In this document: positions 30,564 through 42,965 of the stretch, piece by piece
Layout: every line of letters begins with the position of its first letter
Position numbering within the stretch: the stretch's first letter is position 1
Source of the DNA: Pectobacterium zantedeschiae
GTDB taxonomy: Bacteria > Pseudomonadota > Gammaproteobacteria > Enterobacterales > Enterobacteriaceae
Direction: 5' to 3'
NCBI RefSeq assembly: GCF_004137795.1
Contig: NZ_NWTM01000001.1
Span: 3,190,047 to 3,254,046 of the forward strand
DNA length: 64,000 bases
The notes under the pieces: model-generated
What the model saw: only the letters and a program-made list of their open reading frames with translations
The model's database searches: none
What the model was told of the DNA's origin: nothing
Program-made: the position numbers and the translations under genes

Positions 30564-33500
30564 TTATTCGCCTTTCTTATTGTTCGGCTCACGCAGCACT
30601 TCCTGAATCTTTGGTTGATCGAGGCTACCGGAAATCTGGTAGCGAATCAGCGAAATCTTGTTCCATAGCGGTGCTAACACTTTACTGGCAGCAAACACCG
30701 CTGCTCCCACAACCGGATTGACGGCAAATGCGGTCGCTACGCCCACCGTCGCAGAAATTTCCGGGGCGATAACCGCTTCCATATTGACCTGTCGCTTAGC
30801 GAGGTCGAGATCGCCTTTCATCGCGATGTCCGCCTCCAGCCCGTCGATCAGCATATCATCAGTATGCAGCACGCCGTCTTTAATCCATGCAGTGCTGCGA
30901 ATCGAGTCAAAGTAGAACCCACGACCAAACGTATCACTAAAATCGAACCGCAGCTTACGCATCAGCGCATCGAAGCTCAATAAACGCAGTAATTGGCCAG
31001 CTTGACCCGCACCGACCTCGGCTATTTCACCTTTGCCAATGCGCGTGTGCAATATCCCGCTCAGGCTGGCAATATCCGGCGCCCAAGGCGTACCGCGCCA
31101 ATATAAATCGTAATCCACATCGAAAGACCCCGCCTTCAGCGGTGAATCTACGCCAAACCAGTTAGCATTCTGTTCCAGGCTATCCCCCGTCAGACGGCCT
31201 TTTAGTGCAGTCCGTACACCTTCTGCATTTTCCTGCCAGGACCCGTTTACCGTCAGGCGCGCTTTGCCTGTATCAATAATGCCGTCCGACAGCGTCAATT
31301 TCTCCTTCTCCGGCAACAACGTTCCCTGAATACGTCCCATATTCTGCCCGATAATCCAACACTGACGGCAGTTAACCGCCAGCGACGGCCAGTCTTCAAA
31401 GCTGATACTTGGGTCGTTCAGCGGTGATTTTTTCTCCGCCAGAGCCACCGGATTGGTCGCTTCATTACCTTTCCACTGAGGATTGTAGTAGAGATAATTA
31501 ATGTCGCTGCGCCACATACCACGATTGGGTATCTCAACCTTTCCGTCAATTTCGCGTCCTTTCGCCTGCACTTCACTGCCGCCAAGCGTATTTTTTCGCG
31601 TAATTTCCAGATCGTGCCACTGCTGTCCTAACAGTTGCAGCTCAGGCGTCTGCAGCGTCACCGCCTCAGGGAAACGTAGAGAGCTACGCGCTTTCTTCCC
31701 TTCCGCCGACGTCGAGGTTCGTAGCGACGGCAAAAGCCCCAGCCAGCTTTCTGCATCCAGCGGCGGGAGATCAAGCTCCAAAGCGGAATCGTCTGGTAAT
31801 GCCGGAGCCGTTGCTGCCGCATTCTGCCAGCTTGCCCGTGCCAGCGTCACGGTGTCGCCTTTCAGCAGCCATTGGCTATTGAAACGGTTATCTTTGCCCA
31901 CTCGCCCCTGCATAGTAAAACCATTCAGGTCGCCGCTTGCTTTGACCTCCAGCGGCAGGTTCTCACCAGCCGGTTTATTTAGCGGATTAGGTAAGTGACT
32001 ACTCACTTTATTTAAATCAGCTTGTACATCAACATCGTAGGTTGTTTTACCCGAGTGCGGCAGGTTGACAGCAACCGTACTTTTCCAGTTAGCCGTACCA
32101 GACAGGGCTTTACTTGCCGATGCTGGTATACCGGGCAATAGCGCTGGCTGCCAGTCGCCCTGCAAGCCCACATTCACCAGAAACGCTTTCGCCTGCTCTT
32201 CCGTCGTGAAATTGACCGCCATCGGCTGATTCAACCAATTCGCCTGTAGTGTTTCACTGCGTAAATTGCCGTTTTCATAGCGGAACTTACCCGTGAGATT
32301 CTTAATCGTGGTATCCAGTGGTTTGATATACAGGCTGTTATTATTCAGCGCGATGTCGCCACTGGCGCGGACATCATCACCAACAAGCGGAATATCCAGA
32401 TGCAGCGTGCCTTTCACTGGCCCGCCAATTTTCAGTTCGTCCAGCGCCGTACCCAGCGAGGATTTCAGCGGCGTCTGATGAAAATAGTTACCCACTTCTG
32501 GCCCTGGACCATCCAGTTCACCGTCAATAAGCAGCATCTCTTTTTCATAATCAGGAATGACCGCGCTAATATTTTTGCCTTCAACCTTACCCAGCCAGGT
32601 TTGCGGTGCAAACATCCACAGACCGTTATTAGCGAAATCCAGATTGATATCCAGCGGCGTTAGCGCAGGCCAGCCCGGCTGAAACTCAAAGGTGGCATCC
32701 TTAACGGGTACCCAAACTTCAAACTGGCCTTCGTTATGGATATAGGGGAAATGTTGCGGATTACCGGCAAAAATCAGCGTCGCATTATCGACGCGACCGC
32801 CCTTCAGCGCACCGCTCAGATAGTCCACCAGTTCAGTGCCCATAAACAGTTCAGGATAGTAGCGCCAGGCATCCGCCGCATCGGTCAACCGAATTCCCGC
32901 CAGAATATCCAGCTTCGGTTCCTGCTTAGCAGGCTGTTCGTAACGGAAATCACCGTTAGCCCACAGCGATTTCGCCTCTACGTCCAGCCCATGGCTCCAG
33001 AGCGATAACCCTTGTGCGTCATTACGCCAGTCTATCGTGCCACTGGCCTGCTTGATTTCCAGCGGCGCGCGGAACATATCCACATAGGGCAATGTGCTCT
33101 GCTTTAACGTAACACTGACTTGACCACGCTCAACGCTACCACGGGCAGAACCGGAAAAGTGATCGACTCCCGGCAGCAATTTCCACTGCTTCCAGCTCAC
33201 ATCCTGCCAGTTGGCGTGAAAGCGGCTTCTCTCTGGCTGTTGCAGAGGGATATCGACGGCAACGGTATTCAATGTGCCCGTCGGTTGCAGTTCATCCCAG
33301 TGCGCTTTCAAAGCTGGCGTAGTGCCGGACAGCAATGGAAGCAACGTGCTTACCCGATCCAGCGCCAGATTACTGGCTCGGATGCGTAGCTCTTCCTGCC
33401 GGTCGGGCCCTAGCATGTGTTCATTTTTTGGCAGCCACAGGGCAGAAAGCCGACCTTTCGGCCAGGCGACGCCATCCGTTGCCAGATTCAATTCAGGAAC

Positions 33501-34394
33501 ATCCACCTGCCAGCCGTTTTCCTGACGGCTAACATGTAGCGTCATGTCATCCACATTCAGACGATGTGCATCACTTCCCTCACCCCAGCTTGCCGTCCCC
33601 TGATTAAGGAGCACATCGCCACTGTGTATCCCACCGTCACGGACGTTGAGCCATGCCGCCAGACTAAAATCAGCGCTTTCCAGCCCGGTATTGTTTTTCA
33701 TCCAGCGGCTGAGCCAAGGCTTCATATCGATATTGTCTGCTTGCAGATAGAACGTACCGTTACCAAGCAGCCCCTGCTCATCGCGCAAATCCATGCGCAT
33801 CTGCACCACACCGTGCTGGCCGTTAAAACTCGACAGGCTGATCAAACCTTCTGCACGGTGACGATTGTCGGAATTCAACCAGGTCAGTTGAGGAATACTG
33901 AGTTCCGCTCGGGAACCGGAAGGGGTAAGAAAGGTAATTTGGCTATCACGCAGATCAAAGTGGTCAAACTGGCGCAGGAAAAGATCGCTGACCTTTCCGG
34001 ACTCCATCAGTTTGTTATCCTGCTGCGGCTCATTAAATTGGCTATTAAGATCGAGCTTTAACTGATGAAACGTGAGATCGCGGAACTGCCAGCGCCCGTG
34101 CAACAGCGACTGCCACACATCCAGCGCCAGCGTAATGCGATCAACCTGCCAGTCCGATTCCGGCAGAGAAGTGCGAAATTTTTCAATTTCCAGCGTGGGG
34201 CCAAAGGACTCCCAGCGCCCCGTCATTGAGCCGATTTCTAACGGAACACCGGCAGCAGACTGCGCCCAGGCCACCAGCTGTGGCCGGAAATGATCGAGCT
34301 GTGGCAGCACCAGTCTTAAGCCGCTGACTAACAGCGCAACCATCACGACAAGAGTGGCACCCGTGATGACTAATATTCCGGGCAGTCGCCTCAC
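30564..34394 (-). CDS. yhdP: AsmA-like phospholipid transport protein YhdP
   Basis: The 1276-residue protein (E. coli 1266) starts at a GTG preceded by GGAGAAATTA and has an N-terminal signal anchor (about 6-30). The long periplasmic part carries DUF3971 and ends in an AsmA_2 domain. YhdP, TamB and YdbH are thought to bridge the envelope and carry phospholipid to the outer membrane, and YhdP also affects enterobacterial common antigen. It lies between rng and tldD. No internal frameshift is seen. Confidence 0.95.
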   Translation of the reverse strand: MRRLPGILVITGATLVVMVALLVSGLRLVLPQLDHFRPQLVAWAQSAAGVPLEIGSMTGRWESFGPTLEIEKFRTSLPESDWQVDRITLALDVWQSLLHGRWQFRDLTFHQLKLDLNSQFNEPQQDNKLMESGKVSDLFLRQFDHFDLRDSQITFLTPSGSRAELSIPQLTWLNSDNRHRAEGLISLSSFNGQHGVVQMRMDLRDEQGLLGNGTFYLQADNIDMKPWLSRWMKNNTGLESADFSLAAWLNVRDGGIHSGDVLLNQGTASWGEGSDAHRLNVDDMTLHVSRQENGWQVDVPELNLATDGVAWPKGRLSALWLPKNEHMLGPDRQEELRIRASNLALDRVSTLLPLLSGTTPALKAHWDELQPTGTLNTVAVDIPLQQPERSRFHANWQDVSWKQWKLLPGVDHFSGSARGSVERGQVSVTLKQSTLPYVDMFRAPLEIKQASGTIDWRNDAQGLSLWSHGLDVEAKSLWANGDFRYEQPAKQEPKLDILAGIRLTDAADAWRYYPELFMGTELVDYLSGALKGGRVDNATLIFAGNPQHFPYIHNEGQFEVWVPVKDATFEFQPGWPALTPLDINLDFANNGLWMFAPQTWLGKVEGKNISAVIPDYEKEMLLIDGELDGPGPEVGNYFHQTPLKSSLGTALDELKIGGPVKGTLHLDIPLVGDDVRASGDIALNNNSLYIKPLDTTIKNLTGKFRYENGNLRSETLQANWLNQPMAVNFTTEEQAKAFLVNVGLQGDWQPALLPGIPASASKALSGTANWKSTVAVNLPHSGKTTYDVDVQADLNKVSSHLPNPLNKPAGENLPLEVKASGDLNGFTMQGRVGKDNRFNSQWLLKGDTVTLARASWQNAAATAPALPDDSALELDLPPLDAESWLGLLPSLRTSTSAEGKKARSSLRFPEAVTLQTPELQLLGQQWHDLEITRKNTLGGSEVQAKGREIDGKVEIPNRGMWRSDINYLYYNPQWKGNEATNPVALAEKKSPLNDPSISFEDWPSLAVNCRQCWIIGQNMGRIQGTLLPEKEKLTLSDGIIDTGKARLTVNGSWQENAEGVRTALKGRLTGDSLEQNANWFGVDSPLKAGSFDVDYDLYWRGTPWAPDIASLSGILHTRIGKGEIAEVGAGQAGQLLRLLSFDALMRKLRFDFSDTFGRGFYFDSIRSTAWIKDGVLHTDDMLIDGLEADIAMKGDLDLAKRQVNMEAVIAPEISATVGVATAFAVNPVVGAAVFAASKVLAPLWNKISLIRYQISGSLDQPKIQEVLREPNNKKGE

Positions 34395-34435
34395 TAATTT
34401 CTCCTTCTTTCGTCGCCGACGACGAGCGCACGAAT

Positions 34436-35905
34436 TTACATCATTACGACGTCAAACTGCTCCTGGCTATACAGGGGTTCGATTTGTACTTTGACCTGCT
34501 TGCCGACGAAAATTTCAACCTCAGCTAACGCGTGCGACTCTTCACTTCTCAGCGCTTCACCGACAGCTGGTGAGGCATAGACCAGGAAACGGTCAGTGTC
34601 ATAAGCGTGGTGGACACGCACGATTTCACGCATGATTTCATAACAGACGCTTTCTACCGTCTTCACCGTGCCACGACCATGACACGTCGGGCATTCATGG
34701 CACAACACGTGTTCGATACTCTCACGCGTGCGCTTGCGCGTCATCTCTACTAATCCTAGTTGAGAGAAGCCGTTAATACTGGTTTTAACCCGATCTTTAC
34801 TCAGCGCCTGCTCCAGTGAATGCAGCACACGCCGACGGTGATCTTCGTTATTCATATCGATGAAGTCGATAATGATGATGCCGCCGAGGTTACGCAGGCG
34901 CAGCTGCCGCGCAATCGCCTGCGTCGCTTCCGTATTGGTATTGAAAATGGTTTCATCCAGATTGCGGTGGCCGACGAATGCTCCCGTGTTGATATCGACA
35001 GTCGTCATCGCCTCCGTCTGATCAATGATCAAATAGCCACCGGACTTCAGTTCAACCTTTCTGTCCAGCGAACGCTGGATCTCATTTTCTACATCAAACA
35101 GGTCAAAAATCGGCTGCTTACCCGCGTAGTGTTCGAGTTTGCGCGTCATTTCCGGGATATATTCAGAGGTAAACTCCAGCAACGCTTCGTACGTCAGTCG
35201 GGAGTCAATCCGAATACGATCCAGTGCAGCCCCTGCAAAATCCCGTAAGATTCGCTGTGCGAGCGCGACTTCACCGTAGAGCTTACATTTGCTCTGGTTA
35301 CGCTTTTTGCGCTCCATCACCTTGCCCCACAGGCGCTTCAGGAACGCCGCATCCTGCGAGAGCTCTTCTTCACCGATCCCTTCTGCTGCGGTGCGAATGA
35401 TAAAACCACCATCATCATCGCAATAGTCAGCGACCGTTTTCTTTAAGCGATCGCGCTCCGCTTCACTCTCAATACGCTGTGAAACGCCAACGTGCGATGC
35501 GCCGGGCATGAACACCAGATAGCGCGATGGCAGTGTGATGTCGGTAGTCAGACGTGCGCCTTTGGTTCCCAGCGGATCTTTGACAACCTGAACCATAAGG
35601 TCCTGCCCCTGACGCACCAGTTCGGCGATATCACGGACGTGAAAATTCTTTTGTTCGTCACCGGCAACACATTCGGTGTGCGGCATAATATCGGAGGCGT
35701 GCAGGAACGCGGCTTTATCCAAGCCAATATCCACAAACGCCGCCTGCATGCCCGGCAGGACGCGGCTCACACGACCTTTATAAATGTTGCCGACAATACC
35801 GCGTTTCGCATCACGCTCAATATGAATTTCTTGCAGAATACCGCCGTCGATATAGGCAACGCGCGTTTCTGATGGTGTAACGTTTACCAGTAACTCAGCA
35901 GTCAT
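34436..35905 (-). CDS. rng: Ribonuclease G
   Basis: The start at 35905 ([13 protein letters not shown]) gives 489 residues, the same as E. coli RNase G. An S1 domain (about 35-125), the catalytic magnesium site around [15 protein letters not shown] and the zinc-link cysteines in CPTCHGRG are present. The enzyme matures the 5' end of 16S rRNA and degrades some mRNAs. It overlaps the maf-family gene by 11 bases and lies downstream of mreBCD, the conserved order. Confidence 0.97.
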   Translation of the reverse strand: MTAELLVNVTPSETRVAYIDGGILQEIHIERDAKRGIVGNIYKGRVSRVLPGMQAAFVDIGLDKAAFLHASDIMPHTECVAGDEQKNFHVRDIAELVRQGQDLMVQVVKDPLGTKGARLTTDITLPSRYLVFMPGASHVGVSQRIESEAERDRLKKTVADYCDDDGGFIIRTAAEGIGEEELSQDAAFLKRLWGKVMERKKRNQSKCKLYGEVALAQRILRDFAGAALDRIRIDSRLTYEALLEFTSEYIPEMTRKLEHYAGKQPIFDLFDVENEIQRSLDRKVELKSGGYLIIDQTEAMTTVDINTGAFVGHRNLDETIFNTNTEATQAIARQLRLRNLGGIIIIDFIDMNNEDHRRRVLHSLEQALSKDRVKTSINGFSQLGLVEMTRKRTRESIEHVLCHECPTCHGRGTVKTVESVCYEIMREIVRVHHAYDTDRFLVYASPAVGEALRSEESHALAEVEIFVGKQVKVQIEPLYSQEQFDVVMM

Positions 35906-36488
35906 GTTTTCCTCTTGCACTCCGCAATGCAGCAAAATTACTGAATAGCTCATGGGTTTCTACCAACGGCAGCCCAACGACCGCGTAATAGCTCCCGTTG
36001 AGCGACCGGACAAAGCATCCACCTTTGCCCTGAATACCGTAAGCGCCCGCTTTATCCATCGGCTCACCGCTCGCGATATACCGTTCGATATCCTGCTGCG
36101 AGAGCGGACGGAAGATGACGTCGGTTATCACCAGACAACTTAATATATCGTCTTTATCTGCCAGCGCGACGGCGGTCATCACCTGATGTTGTTTGCCGGA
36201 CAGTTGGCTCAGCATCTCTGCCGCATGGGTTTCGTCCTGAGGTTTTTCCAATACCTGGCCGTTCAGCACGACGATAGTATCCGCCCCCAGAACCGGTAAA
36301 TCAGACGGTGCAGCCGCGACACCCGCGGTGGCTTTTTCATGCGCCAGACGCCGGACGTAAACCTCCGCCGCTTCCTCTGGTAAACGTTGTTCTTCCACCG
36401 CGACATTCAGCACAGAAAAAGGAATGTCGAGCTGCGTGAGCAGTTCACGACGGCGGGGAGAAGCGGAGGCCAGATAAAGCAGAGTCAT
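35895..36488 (-). CDS. yhdE: Maf-family dTTP/UTP pyrophosphatase YhdE
   Basis: The 197-residue protein has the Maf signature [10 protein letters not shown] at the N-terminus and the catalytic Asp70 in LGADTIV. Maf proteins hydrolyse canonical and modified nucleoside triphosphates, and the YhdE subfamily prefers dTTP, UTP and modified pyrimidines. It lies nine bases after mreD and overlaps rng, so it belongs to the mre-rng transcription unit. Confidence 0.94.
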   Translation of the reverse strand: MTLLYLASASPRRRELLTQLDIPFSVLNVAVEEQRLPEEAAEVYVRRLAHEKATAGVAAAPSDLPVLGADTIVVLNGQVLEKPQDETHAAEMLSQLSGKQHQVMTAVALADKDDILSCLVITDVIFRPLSQQDIERYIASGEPMDKAGAYGIQGKGGCFVRSLNGSYYAVVGLPLVETHELFSNFAALRSARGKHDC

Positions 36489-36496
36489 GAATCACC

Positions 36497-36985
36497 TTAT
36501 TGCACAGTAAACTGACGACGAATTTTACGCATCAGCAGGAACAGCCACGGCCAGAGTACGCCATCAACGACACTATTCCAGAATGTTTCCGGCCGGAAAG
36601 AGACATTAATAACTAAAAATTCTGCCCAGAACACCGTGAGATCCATCAGCAGCGACAAGAGCATGACGATTAATGCCTGCTGCCATAACGCCATATTTCG
36701 GAACAGTTGGAATTTAAAGGCAACCAGATAAGCAACAATGCTCAGTGCCAGCGCCCGTACTCCCAGTGTAGACCCAAGAATCAGGTCCATAATCAGGCCC
36801 AACACAAATCCGGTACCGACATTCACGCGATGCGGCAAGGCCATCACCCAGTAAATCAGAAACAGCGTCAGCCAGGAGGGGCGAAACATATAGATTTCAT
36901 CCGGCCACGGCATGATCTGCAAAACCATAGCGATCAGAAAAGAAAGCCAAATAATCCAGTTGCCATGCCTGCGATAACGGTTCAT
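36497..36985 (-). CDS. mreD: Rod shape-determining protein MreD
   Basis: The 162-residue integral membrane protein has about five to six hydrophobic segments. It is part of the elongasome with MreB, MreC, RodZ and RodA/PBP2 and is needed for rod shape. It overlaps mreC by four bases (ATGA), so the two are coupled. Confidence 0.96.
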   Translation of the reverse strand: MNRYRRHGNWIIWLSFLIAMVLQIMPWPDEIYMFRPSWLTLFLIYWVMALPHRVNVGTGFVLGLIMDLILGSTLGVRALALSIVAYLVAFKFQLFRNMALWQQALIVMLLSLLMDLTVFWAEFLVINVSFRPETFWNSVVDGVLWPWLFLLMRKIRRQFTVQ

Positions 36986-37965
36986 TGGCGGCCTCTCTGC
37001 GGCTCAGCGGTGGGCGCGGCGGCATCAGGTGGAAGCGGCGGCCCCATTTCGTCAGGTGACGGTAAAACCTGCGGCATCATCTGCATCAGACGCTCGTTAG
37101 CAACCCGATGCACTTCCGCTGGCGGCAGCGACGTATTGGCGTTGTTTTCCACGCCCCACAGCAATAACAGGTAGCGCAAGCGTTGCAGCCCCGCTGTCGG
37201 ACGCGCTTGAATAATCGTATAGGCGCGCTGTGTATCTTCTTTAACCGATGATACTACTGCGACTGGATACCCTTCGGGGAAACGTCCGCCCAGACCCGAT
37301 GTGACCAACACATCACCCACTCGGATATCGGTATTGTTAGGAAGGTGTTCTAGTTGCAGATCGTCGGTACAGCCATTACCAGCAGCAATTACGCGGATAT
37401 CATTGCGTAGCACCTGAATCGGCAACGCGTGGGAAACATCACAAATCAACAAAACCCGGCTGGTAAACTGGCCAACCGCGACAACCTGACCCACCACGCC
37501 TTTATCGCTGATGACCGGTTGCCCTTCATACACGCCGTTCGCCTGACCTTTATCAATCACCACCTGATCGCTGTAAGGGTCGGTTCCGGCGGACATCACC
37601 TGCGTAACCATCTTCTGCTCATCTTGACGCAACGGCGAGCCCAGTAGTTCACGCAACCGCGCATTTTCCTGCTTAAGCTGGCCCAGCAGCAGCAGGTCGC
37701 TGTTTTTCATCAACAGTTCCTGACGCAGCGCGGTGTTTTCAATGCCTAATTGCTCACGGGTTGCCAGTGATGCAGACATATTGTCCAGAACCTGACGGGG
37801 CCCATTTGCCAGAAAATAGAATGGGCTAACAGTGGTGTCCATGTACGTTCTAATTTTGACGAACGAACCGAGCCGACTGTCCGCAACGATCACAACAATC
37901 GCGGTAACGACAGCAAGAAAAAGTCGTAATTGCAGGGAAGGCCCCCTGCTAAAAAGCGGCTTCAT
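36982..37965 (-). CDS. mreC: Cell shape-determining protein MreC
   Basis: The start at 37965 ([15 protein letters not shown]) gives 327 residues. A transmembrane helix (about 11-31) is followed by a coiled coil (about 62-105) and the beta-domain that binds PBP2. The C-terminal proline-rich tail is about 40 residues shorter than in E. coli (367), ending soon after the conserved [17 protein letters not shown]. The shorter tail is disordered in the family and probably tolerated. Confidence 0.95.
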   Translation of the reverse strand: MKPLFSRGPSLQLRLFLAVVTAIVVIVADSRLGSFVKIRTYMDTTVSPFYFLANGPRQVLDNMSASLATREQLGIENTALRQELLMKNSDLLLLGQLKQENARLRELLGSPLRQDEQKMVTQVMSAGTDPYSDQVVIDKGQANGVYEGQPVISDKGVVGQVVAVGQFTSRVLLICDVSHALPIQVLRNDIRVIAAGNGCTDDLQLEHLPNNTDIRVGDVLVTSGLGGRFPEGYPVAVVSSVKEDTQRAYTIIQARPTAGLQRLRYLLLLWGVENNANTSLPPAEVHRVANERLMQMMPQVLPSPDEMGPPLPPDAAAPTAEPQRGRQ

Positions 37966-38066
37966 AGAATTTGCGTATTCCTCGACAGCAACCTCAAATC
38001 GCCCTTGGCGATTTTTAACGTCACAAAGCAGCACCCCGTAGGGCGAGTTTCATTGATCAGGCAAAT

Positions 38067-38129
38067 AAAAAAGGGGTAACCACGAGAGATGAAAAACGCA
38101 GGCGTTCATCCATCCGGTCCCCCCTTTTT
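38067..38129 (-). terminator. Attenuator or terminator between mreB and mreC
   Basis: AAAAAAGGGG (38067-38076) can pair with CCCCTTTTT (38121-38129), enclosing an inner stem AACGC/GCGTT with GATG/CATC. Read leftwards the stem ends in a T-run, so part of mreB transcription probably stops here before mreC. This would give MreB in excess of MreC and MreD. Confidence 0.6.
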
Positions 38130-38139
38130 CCAGACAGGA

Positions 38140-39500
<1,361 letters not shown>

Positions 39501-41438
39501 CTAAACACGATGCCGCGGTGAATATTTTTTCATCTCATCCGTTACAAGGACAGATGCGGCAAAAAAATCGCCTTGCCCACCATAAACCCCCTTGCCCAAC
39601 AGCATCCGCCACTCCTCTTTGGTACGCACACCAGCGGCAAACACCCGCGTTTGGGTTCCTTTACACGCCTCGGTCAGGCTTTGTACAAAAAGCTGATTTT
39701 CTGGACGGCGTTCAAGACTGCGCACCAAACCGGGATGAAGCTTGATGATCTCCACGGGAAGTGACTTGATATACGTCGTGCTGACCAGCGTCAAACCCGC
39801 CTGCGTAACTGCCAGGCGACAGCCTAATCCCAGGATCAAATTGAGAACCGGGCGCAGACGGCCGATATATTGACAAACATCTGCCTCTGCAAGTTCAAAT
39901 AAAATGCGCTGCCGCTGCGTTTTCGGACATTGCAGCAATATTTCTTTCAGCCAACGCAAAAAAGGTTTTTGTAAAAGTGAGTCCACACTTACTGGTAAAG
40001 CCAGTGTTTCTCCGGGCCAGTTCGCTGACAAATCAACAATTCGTGCAACTAGCTGCCGATCATAGCTGGTCGCCAGCCCCAGTTGTTGAACCAGCGGCAT
40101 ATACTCGGCCGCAAGCAGTTCCTGTTCTCCGTCATAAATCCGGCTCATCATTTCACGATGATGTACGACCCCCTCTTTCGTCACCGCAGGCTTTTGATAC
40201 AGTCTCGGGCCGCCGCGCGCCAACGTTTGTTCCAACAAAGTTCGCCATTTTACGCTACCGCGACTCTTATCCGGCACTTGCCTGTCAAACACGCACCAGC
40301 TGTTACCTCCCTGCAATACCGCATTGCGCGTCGCGTCTTCCACACTTTCCATCACCTGCTCGGCGCTTTGCCCGCCACGATAGGCGCAGATACCGATGTG
40401 GAGAACCTCCTCCCGGTCGATCAACGAGCAGGCAGGGAGGATATCGATGGCTTTCACCAGCTGCGTGGCAATCGCATTGGCTTCTTTTAGCGTACTGTGA
40501 GGGAGTAACACGGTGAAATCGCTACTGAAATAACGCGCTAGCAGCGCAGAGGGATAGCGCATGACAAATGTCGACAGCAGGTTAACAAGAGTAAAACGAT
40601 ACTCCTGAAGCACGTTGCTATCGCCGTGCGTTTCCTGCAACGTTTCAAAGTCTGGCACACGGATCATCATGACGATACCGTGCGTTCCCACCTCTTCACC
40701 ATCTTCCAACTGGGTGGTCAGTTGGTTATCGAAAAACAGACGGTTACTCAGCCCGGTTTCAGCATCTTGCGCAGCGAAAGCACGGATTAAGGTATCAACC
40801 CGCCCACGCTCCTCCCGCGCCTCCACTAAATCAGACAACAGCTGATCGAGCGCTCCGCTGGTGTTGACTGGCCATTCACGTACCGATCCCTGCATAACGG
40901 ATTCACGCTCGCCCTGGAGAATACGCTGCGCGCGCTTTTCTAACTCTTCCTGTCCGGCAGTCTGGCGACGTAGCCAAAGAATGGAGAAGTACAGCATCAG
41001 AAGCATCAGGCCAGCGGCCAGCAACACCGACAGAGTCGACACCACTAAGCGCGGTAGACCAATCAGCGGATCGACATATTTTAAGACGATCGTCATGTTC
41101 AGATGATGCATCAGTGGAAACTCGACCTCATGATAGAGATGCGTGCGTTCCCAGCCGGCCTCGGGCAGCTGTATTGAATAGAGAGGCGAATCGTTATCCT
41201 GAATCTCCAGTGCGACAATACCTGCCGTTTTCATCATTCCCGGCAGCCAATATTGGATATTTTCGGGCGATTGCACTAATAACGCCTGATCGATACTGGC
41301 AGTAACCTCACGTAGCTGTTGCTCAGTCCGCAACTGGCTGTAATAACAGAGGCTAAATATGCTACTGAAAAGCATAAGAAAAATAGCGAGAACCGTCAGC
41401 AATACTATCAGTATCGAGAATCTGGTCGTAAATCCCAT
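39501..41438 (-). CDS. csrD: CsrB/CsrC RNA turnover regulator CsrD
   Basis: The 645-residue protein has two N-terminal membrane helices (about 9-31 and 132-156), a degenerate GGDEF domain (about 220-380, with ARYFSSDFTVLL where the active motif should be) and a degenerate EAL domain (about 395-635, with ELAEADV). CsrD targets the CsrB and CsrC RNAs for RNase E cleavage and responds to EIIA(Glc), without making or degrading c-di-GMP. Lack of both active motifs supports CsrD over an active cyclase or phosphodiesterase. In Pectobacterium the Csr (Rsm) system controls plant-wall-degrading enzymes. It lies upstream of mreB, as in E. coli. Confidence 0.94.
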   Translation of the reverse strand: MGFTTRFSILIVLLTVLAIFLMLFSSIFSLCYYSQLRTEQQLREVTASIDQALLVQSPENIQYWLPGMMKTAGIVALEIQDNDSPLYSIQLPEAGWERTHLYHEVEFPLMHHLNMTIVLKYVDPLIGLPRLVVSTLSVLLAAGLMLLMLYFSILWLRRQTAGQEELEKRAQRILQGERESVMQGSVREWPVNTSGALDQLLSDLVEAREERGRVDTLIRAFAAQDAETGLSNRLFFDNQLTTQLEDGEEVGTHGIVMMIRVPDFETLQETHGDSNVLQEYRFTLVNLLSTFVMRYPSALLARYFSSDFTVLLPHSTLKEANAIATQLVKAIDILPACSLIDREEVLHIGICAYRGGQSAEQVMESVEDATRNAVLQGGNSWCVFDRQVPDKSRGSVKWRTLLEQTLARGGPRLYQKPAVTKEGVVHHREMMSRIYDGEQELLAAEYMPLVQQLGLATSYDRQLVARIVDLSANWPGETLALPVSVDSLLQKPFLRWLKEILLQCPKTQRQRILFELAEADVCQYIGRLRPVLNLILGLGCRLAVTQAGLTLVSTTYIKSLPVEIIKLHPGLVRSLERRPENQLFVQSLTEACKGTQTRVFAAGVRTKEEWRMLLGKGVYGGQGDFFAASVLVTDEMKKYSPRHRV

Positions 41439-41621
41439 CCCTGCGTCCTATTCCAAATAATTGTCATTTCTGCGAGTTTGTTGTTTTTTATCAGTTCGCA
41501 TAAACCAGCTGTAACGCATAGTACCAGTACTCACAACGGTAACTGTATTAACAAATCGTATCTGTAATAACTATAGTCGTTAATGACTTCCCCATTTTAA
41601 TCCTGCTACAGGAGATAGCCC

Positions 41622-42599
41622 ATGCAGGCTTTAGTTCTTGAACAGTCAGACGGACTGACCCACGCTCAGATTCGCGAGATTGACGCGGAGCAGCTTCCCG
41701 CCGGGGATGTGACTGTCGATATCAGTTGGTCCGGTATTAATTATAAAGATGCGCTTGCTATTACAGGCAAAGGCAAAATTATCCGTAACTTCCCAATGGT
41801 TCCGGGGATCGATTTTGTCGGAACCGTGCGCCACAGCGATAGCGATCGGTTTACCGTCGGCCAGCCCGTTATTCTGACTGGCTGGGGCGTGGGTGAAAAC
41901 CATTGGGGTGGCCTGGCACAGCAGGCCCGAGTGAAGAGCGATTGGCTTGTTCCACTACCCGTGTCGCTGGATGCACGTAAAGCCATGATTCTTGGCACGG
42001 CAGGCTTTACCGCAATGCTGTGCGTAATGGCGCTGGAAGACGGTGGCATCACCCCAGAAAGCGGCGATATTATTGTGACGGGTGCCAGCGGCGGCGTCGG
42101 CAGCACGGCTGTCGCTCTGCTTGCGGAACTAGGCTATCAGGTTACCGCCGTCAGCGGCCGTGCTGACAACACTGATTATCTGAAAAAACTGGGGGCCAAA
42201 CAGGTGCTGGATCGCAGTGAATTCAGCGGGAGCCCCCGCCCGTTGGAAAAACAACGCTGGGCTGGCGCGATTGATACCGTTGGCGATAACGTACTGGCGA
42301 CGCTGCTGGCACAGATGGATTACAACGCGACGGTTGCTGCGTGCGGTCTGGCTGGCGGTATCGCACTGCCGACTACCGTGATGCCATTTATTTTACGCAA
42401 TGTTCGCCTGCAAGGCGTAGATTCCGTGATGGCTCCGCTGGCTCGTCGTCAGCAAGCATGGGAGCGTCTGGCTGCCATCCTGCCAGAATCGTTCTACCAG
42501 CAGGTGACGCAGGAAATCGGGTTGGAAGACGTGCCCGCCGTCGCCGCTGCCCTGCTGGAAAACAAAGTCACCGGCCGCACGCTGGTGAAAATCAGCTAA
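41622..42599 (+). CDS. acuI: Acrylyl-CoA reductase AcuI
   Basis: The 325-residue medium-chain dehydrogenase/reductase has the NADPH-binding TGASGGVGSTAV (about 155-166) and no catalytic zinc ligands. E. coli YhdH/AcuI reduces acryloyl-CoA to propionyl-CoA, which detoxifies acrylate. AGGAGA precedes the ATG. It is divergent from csrD, its usual neighbour. Confidence 0.94.
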   Translation: MQALVLEQSDGLTHAQIREIDAEQLPAGDVTVDISWSGINYKDALAITGKGKIIRNFPMVPGIDFVGTVRHSDSDRFTVGQPVILTGWGVGENHWGGLAQQARVKSDWLVPLPVSLDARKAMILGTAGFTAMLCVMALEDGGITPESGDIIVTGASGGVGSTAVALLAELGYQVTAVSGRADNTDYLKKLGAKQVLDRSEFSGSPRPLEKQRWAGAIDTVGDNVLATLLAQMDYNATVAACGLAGGIALPTTVMPFILRNVRLQGVDSVMAPLARRQQAWERLAAILPESFYQQVTQEIGLEDVPAVAAALLENKVTGRTLVKIS

Positions 42600-42696
42600 C
42601 GTATTTCGTTGATGTACACGGCCACCTTCGGGTGGCTGTTACACCCTGCAAAAAAGTATTTCATCTCTCCTACCGCGGTTTCTACCGCAATTCATC

Positions 42697-42894
<198 letters not shown>

Positions 42895-42965
42895 TAACTA
42901 ATTGAACGGTAAGCATTAACAACGCCACCTTGCGTCAACAATAATAATGACTGGCGGGAGTTCAC

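Noticed and set aside
39501..41438. csrD gene as an active c-di-GMP enzyme
   Set aside because: Both the GGDEF and EAL active motifs are degenerate (SSDF and ELA), and position and length match CsrD.
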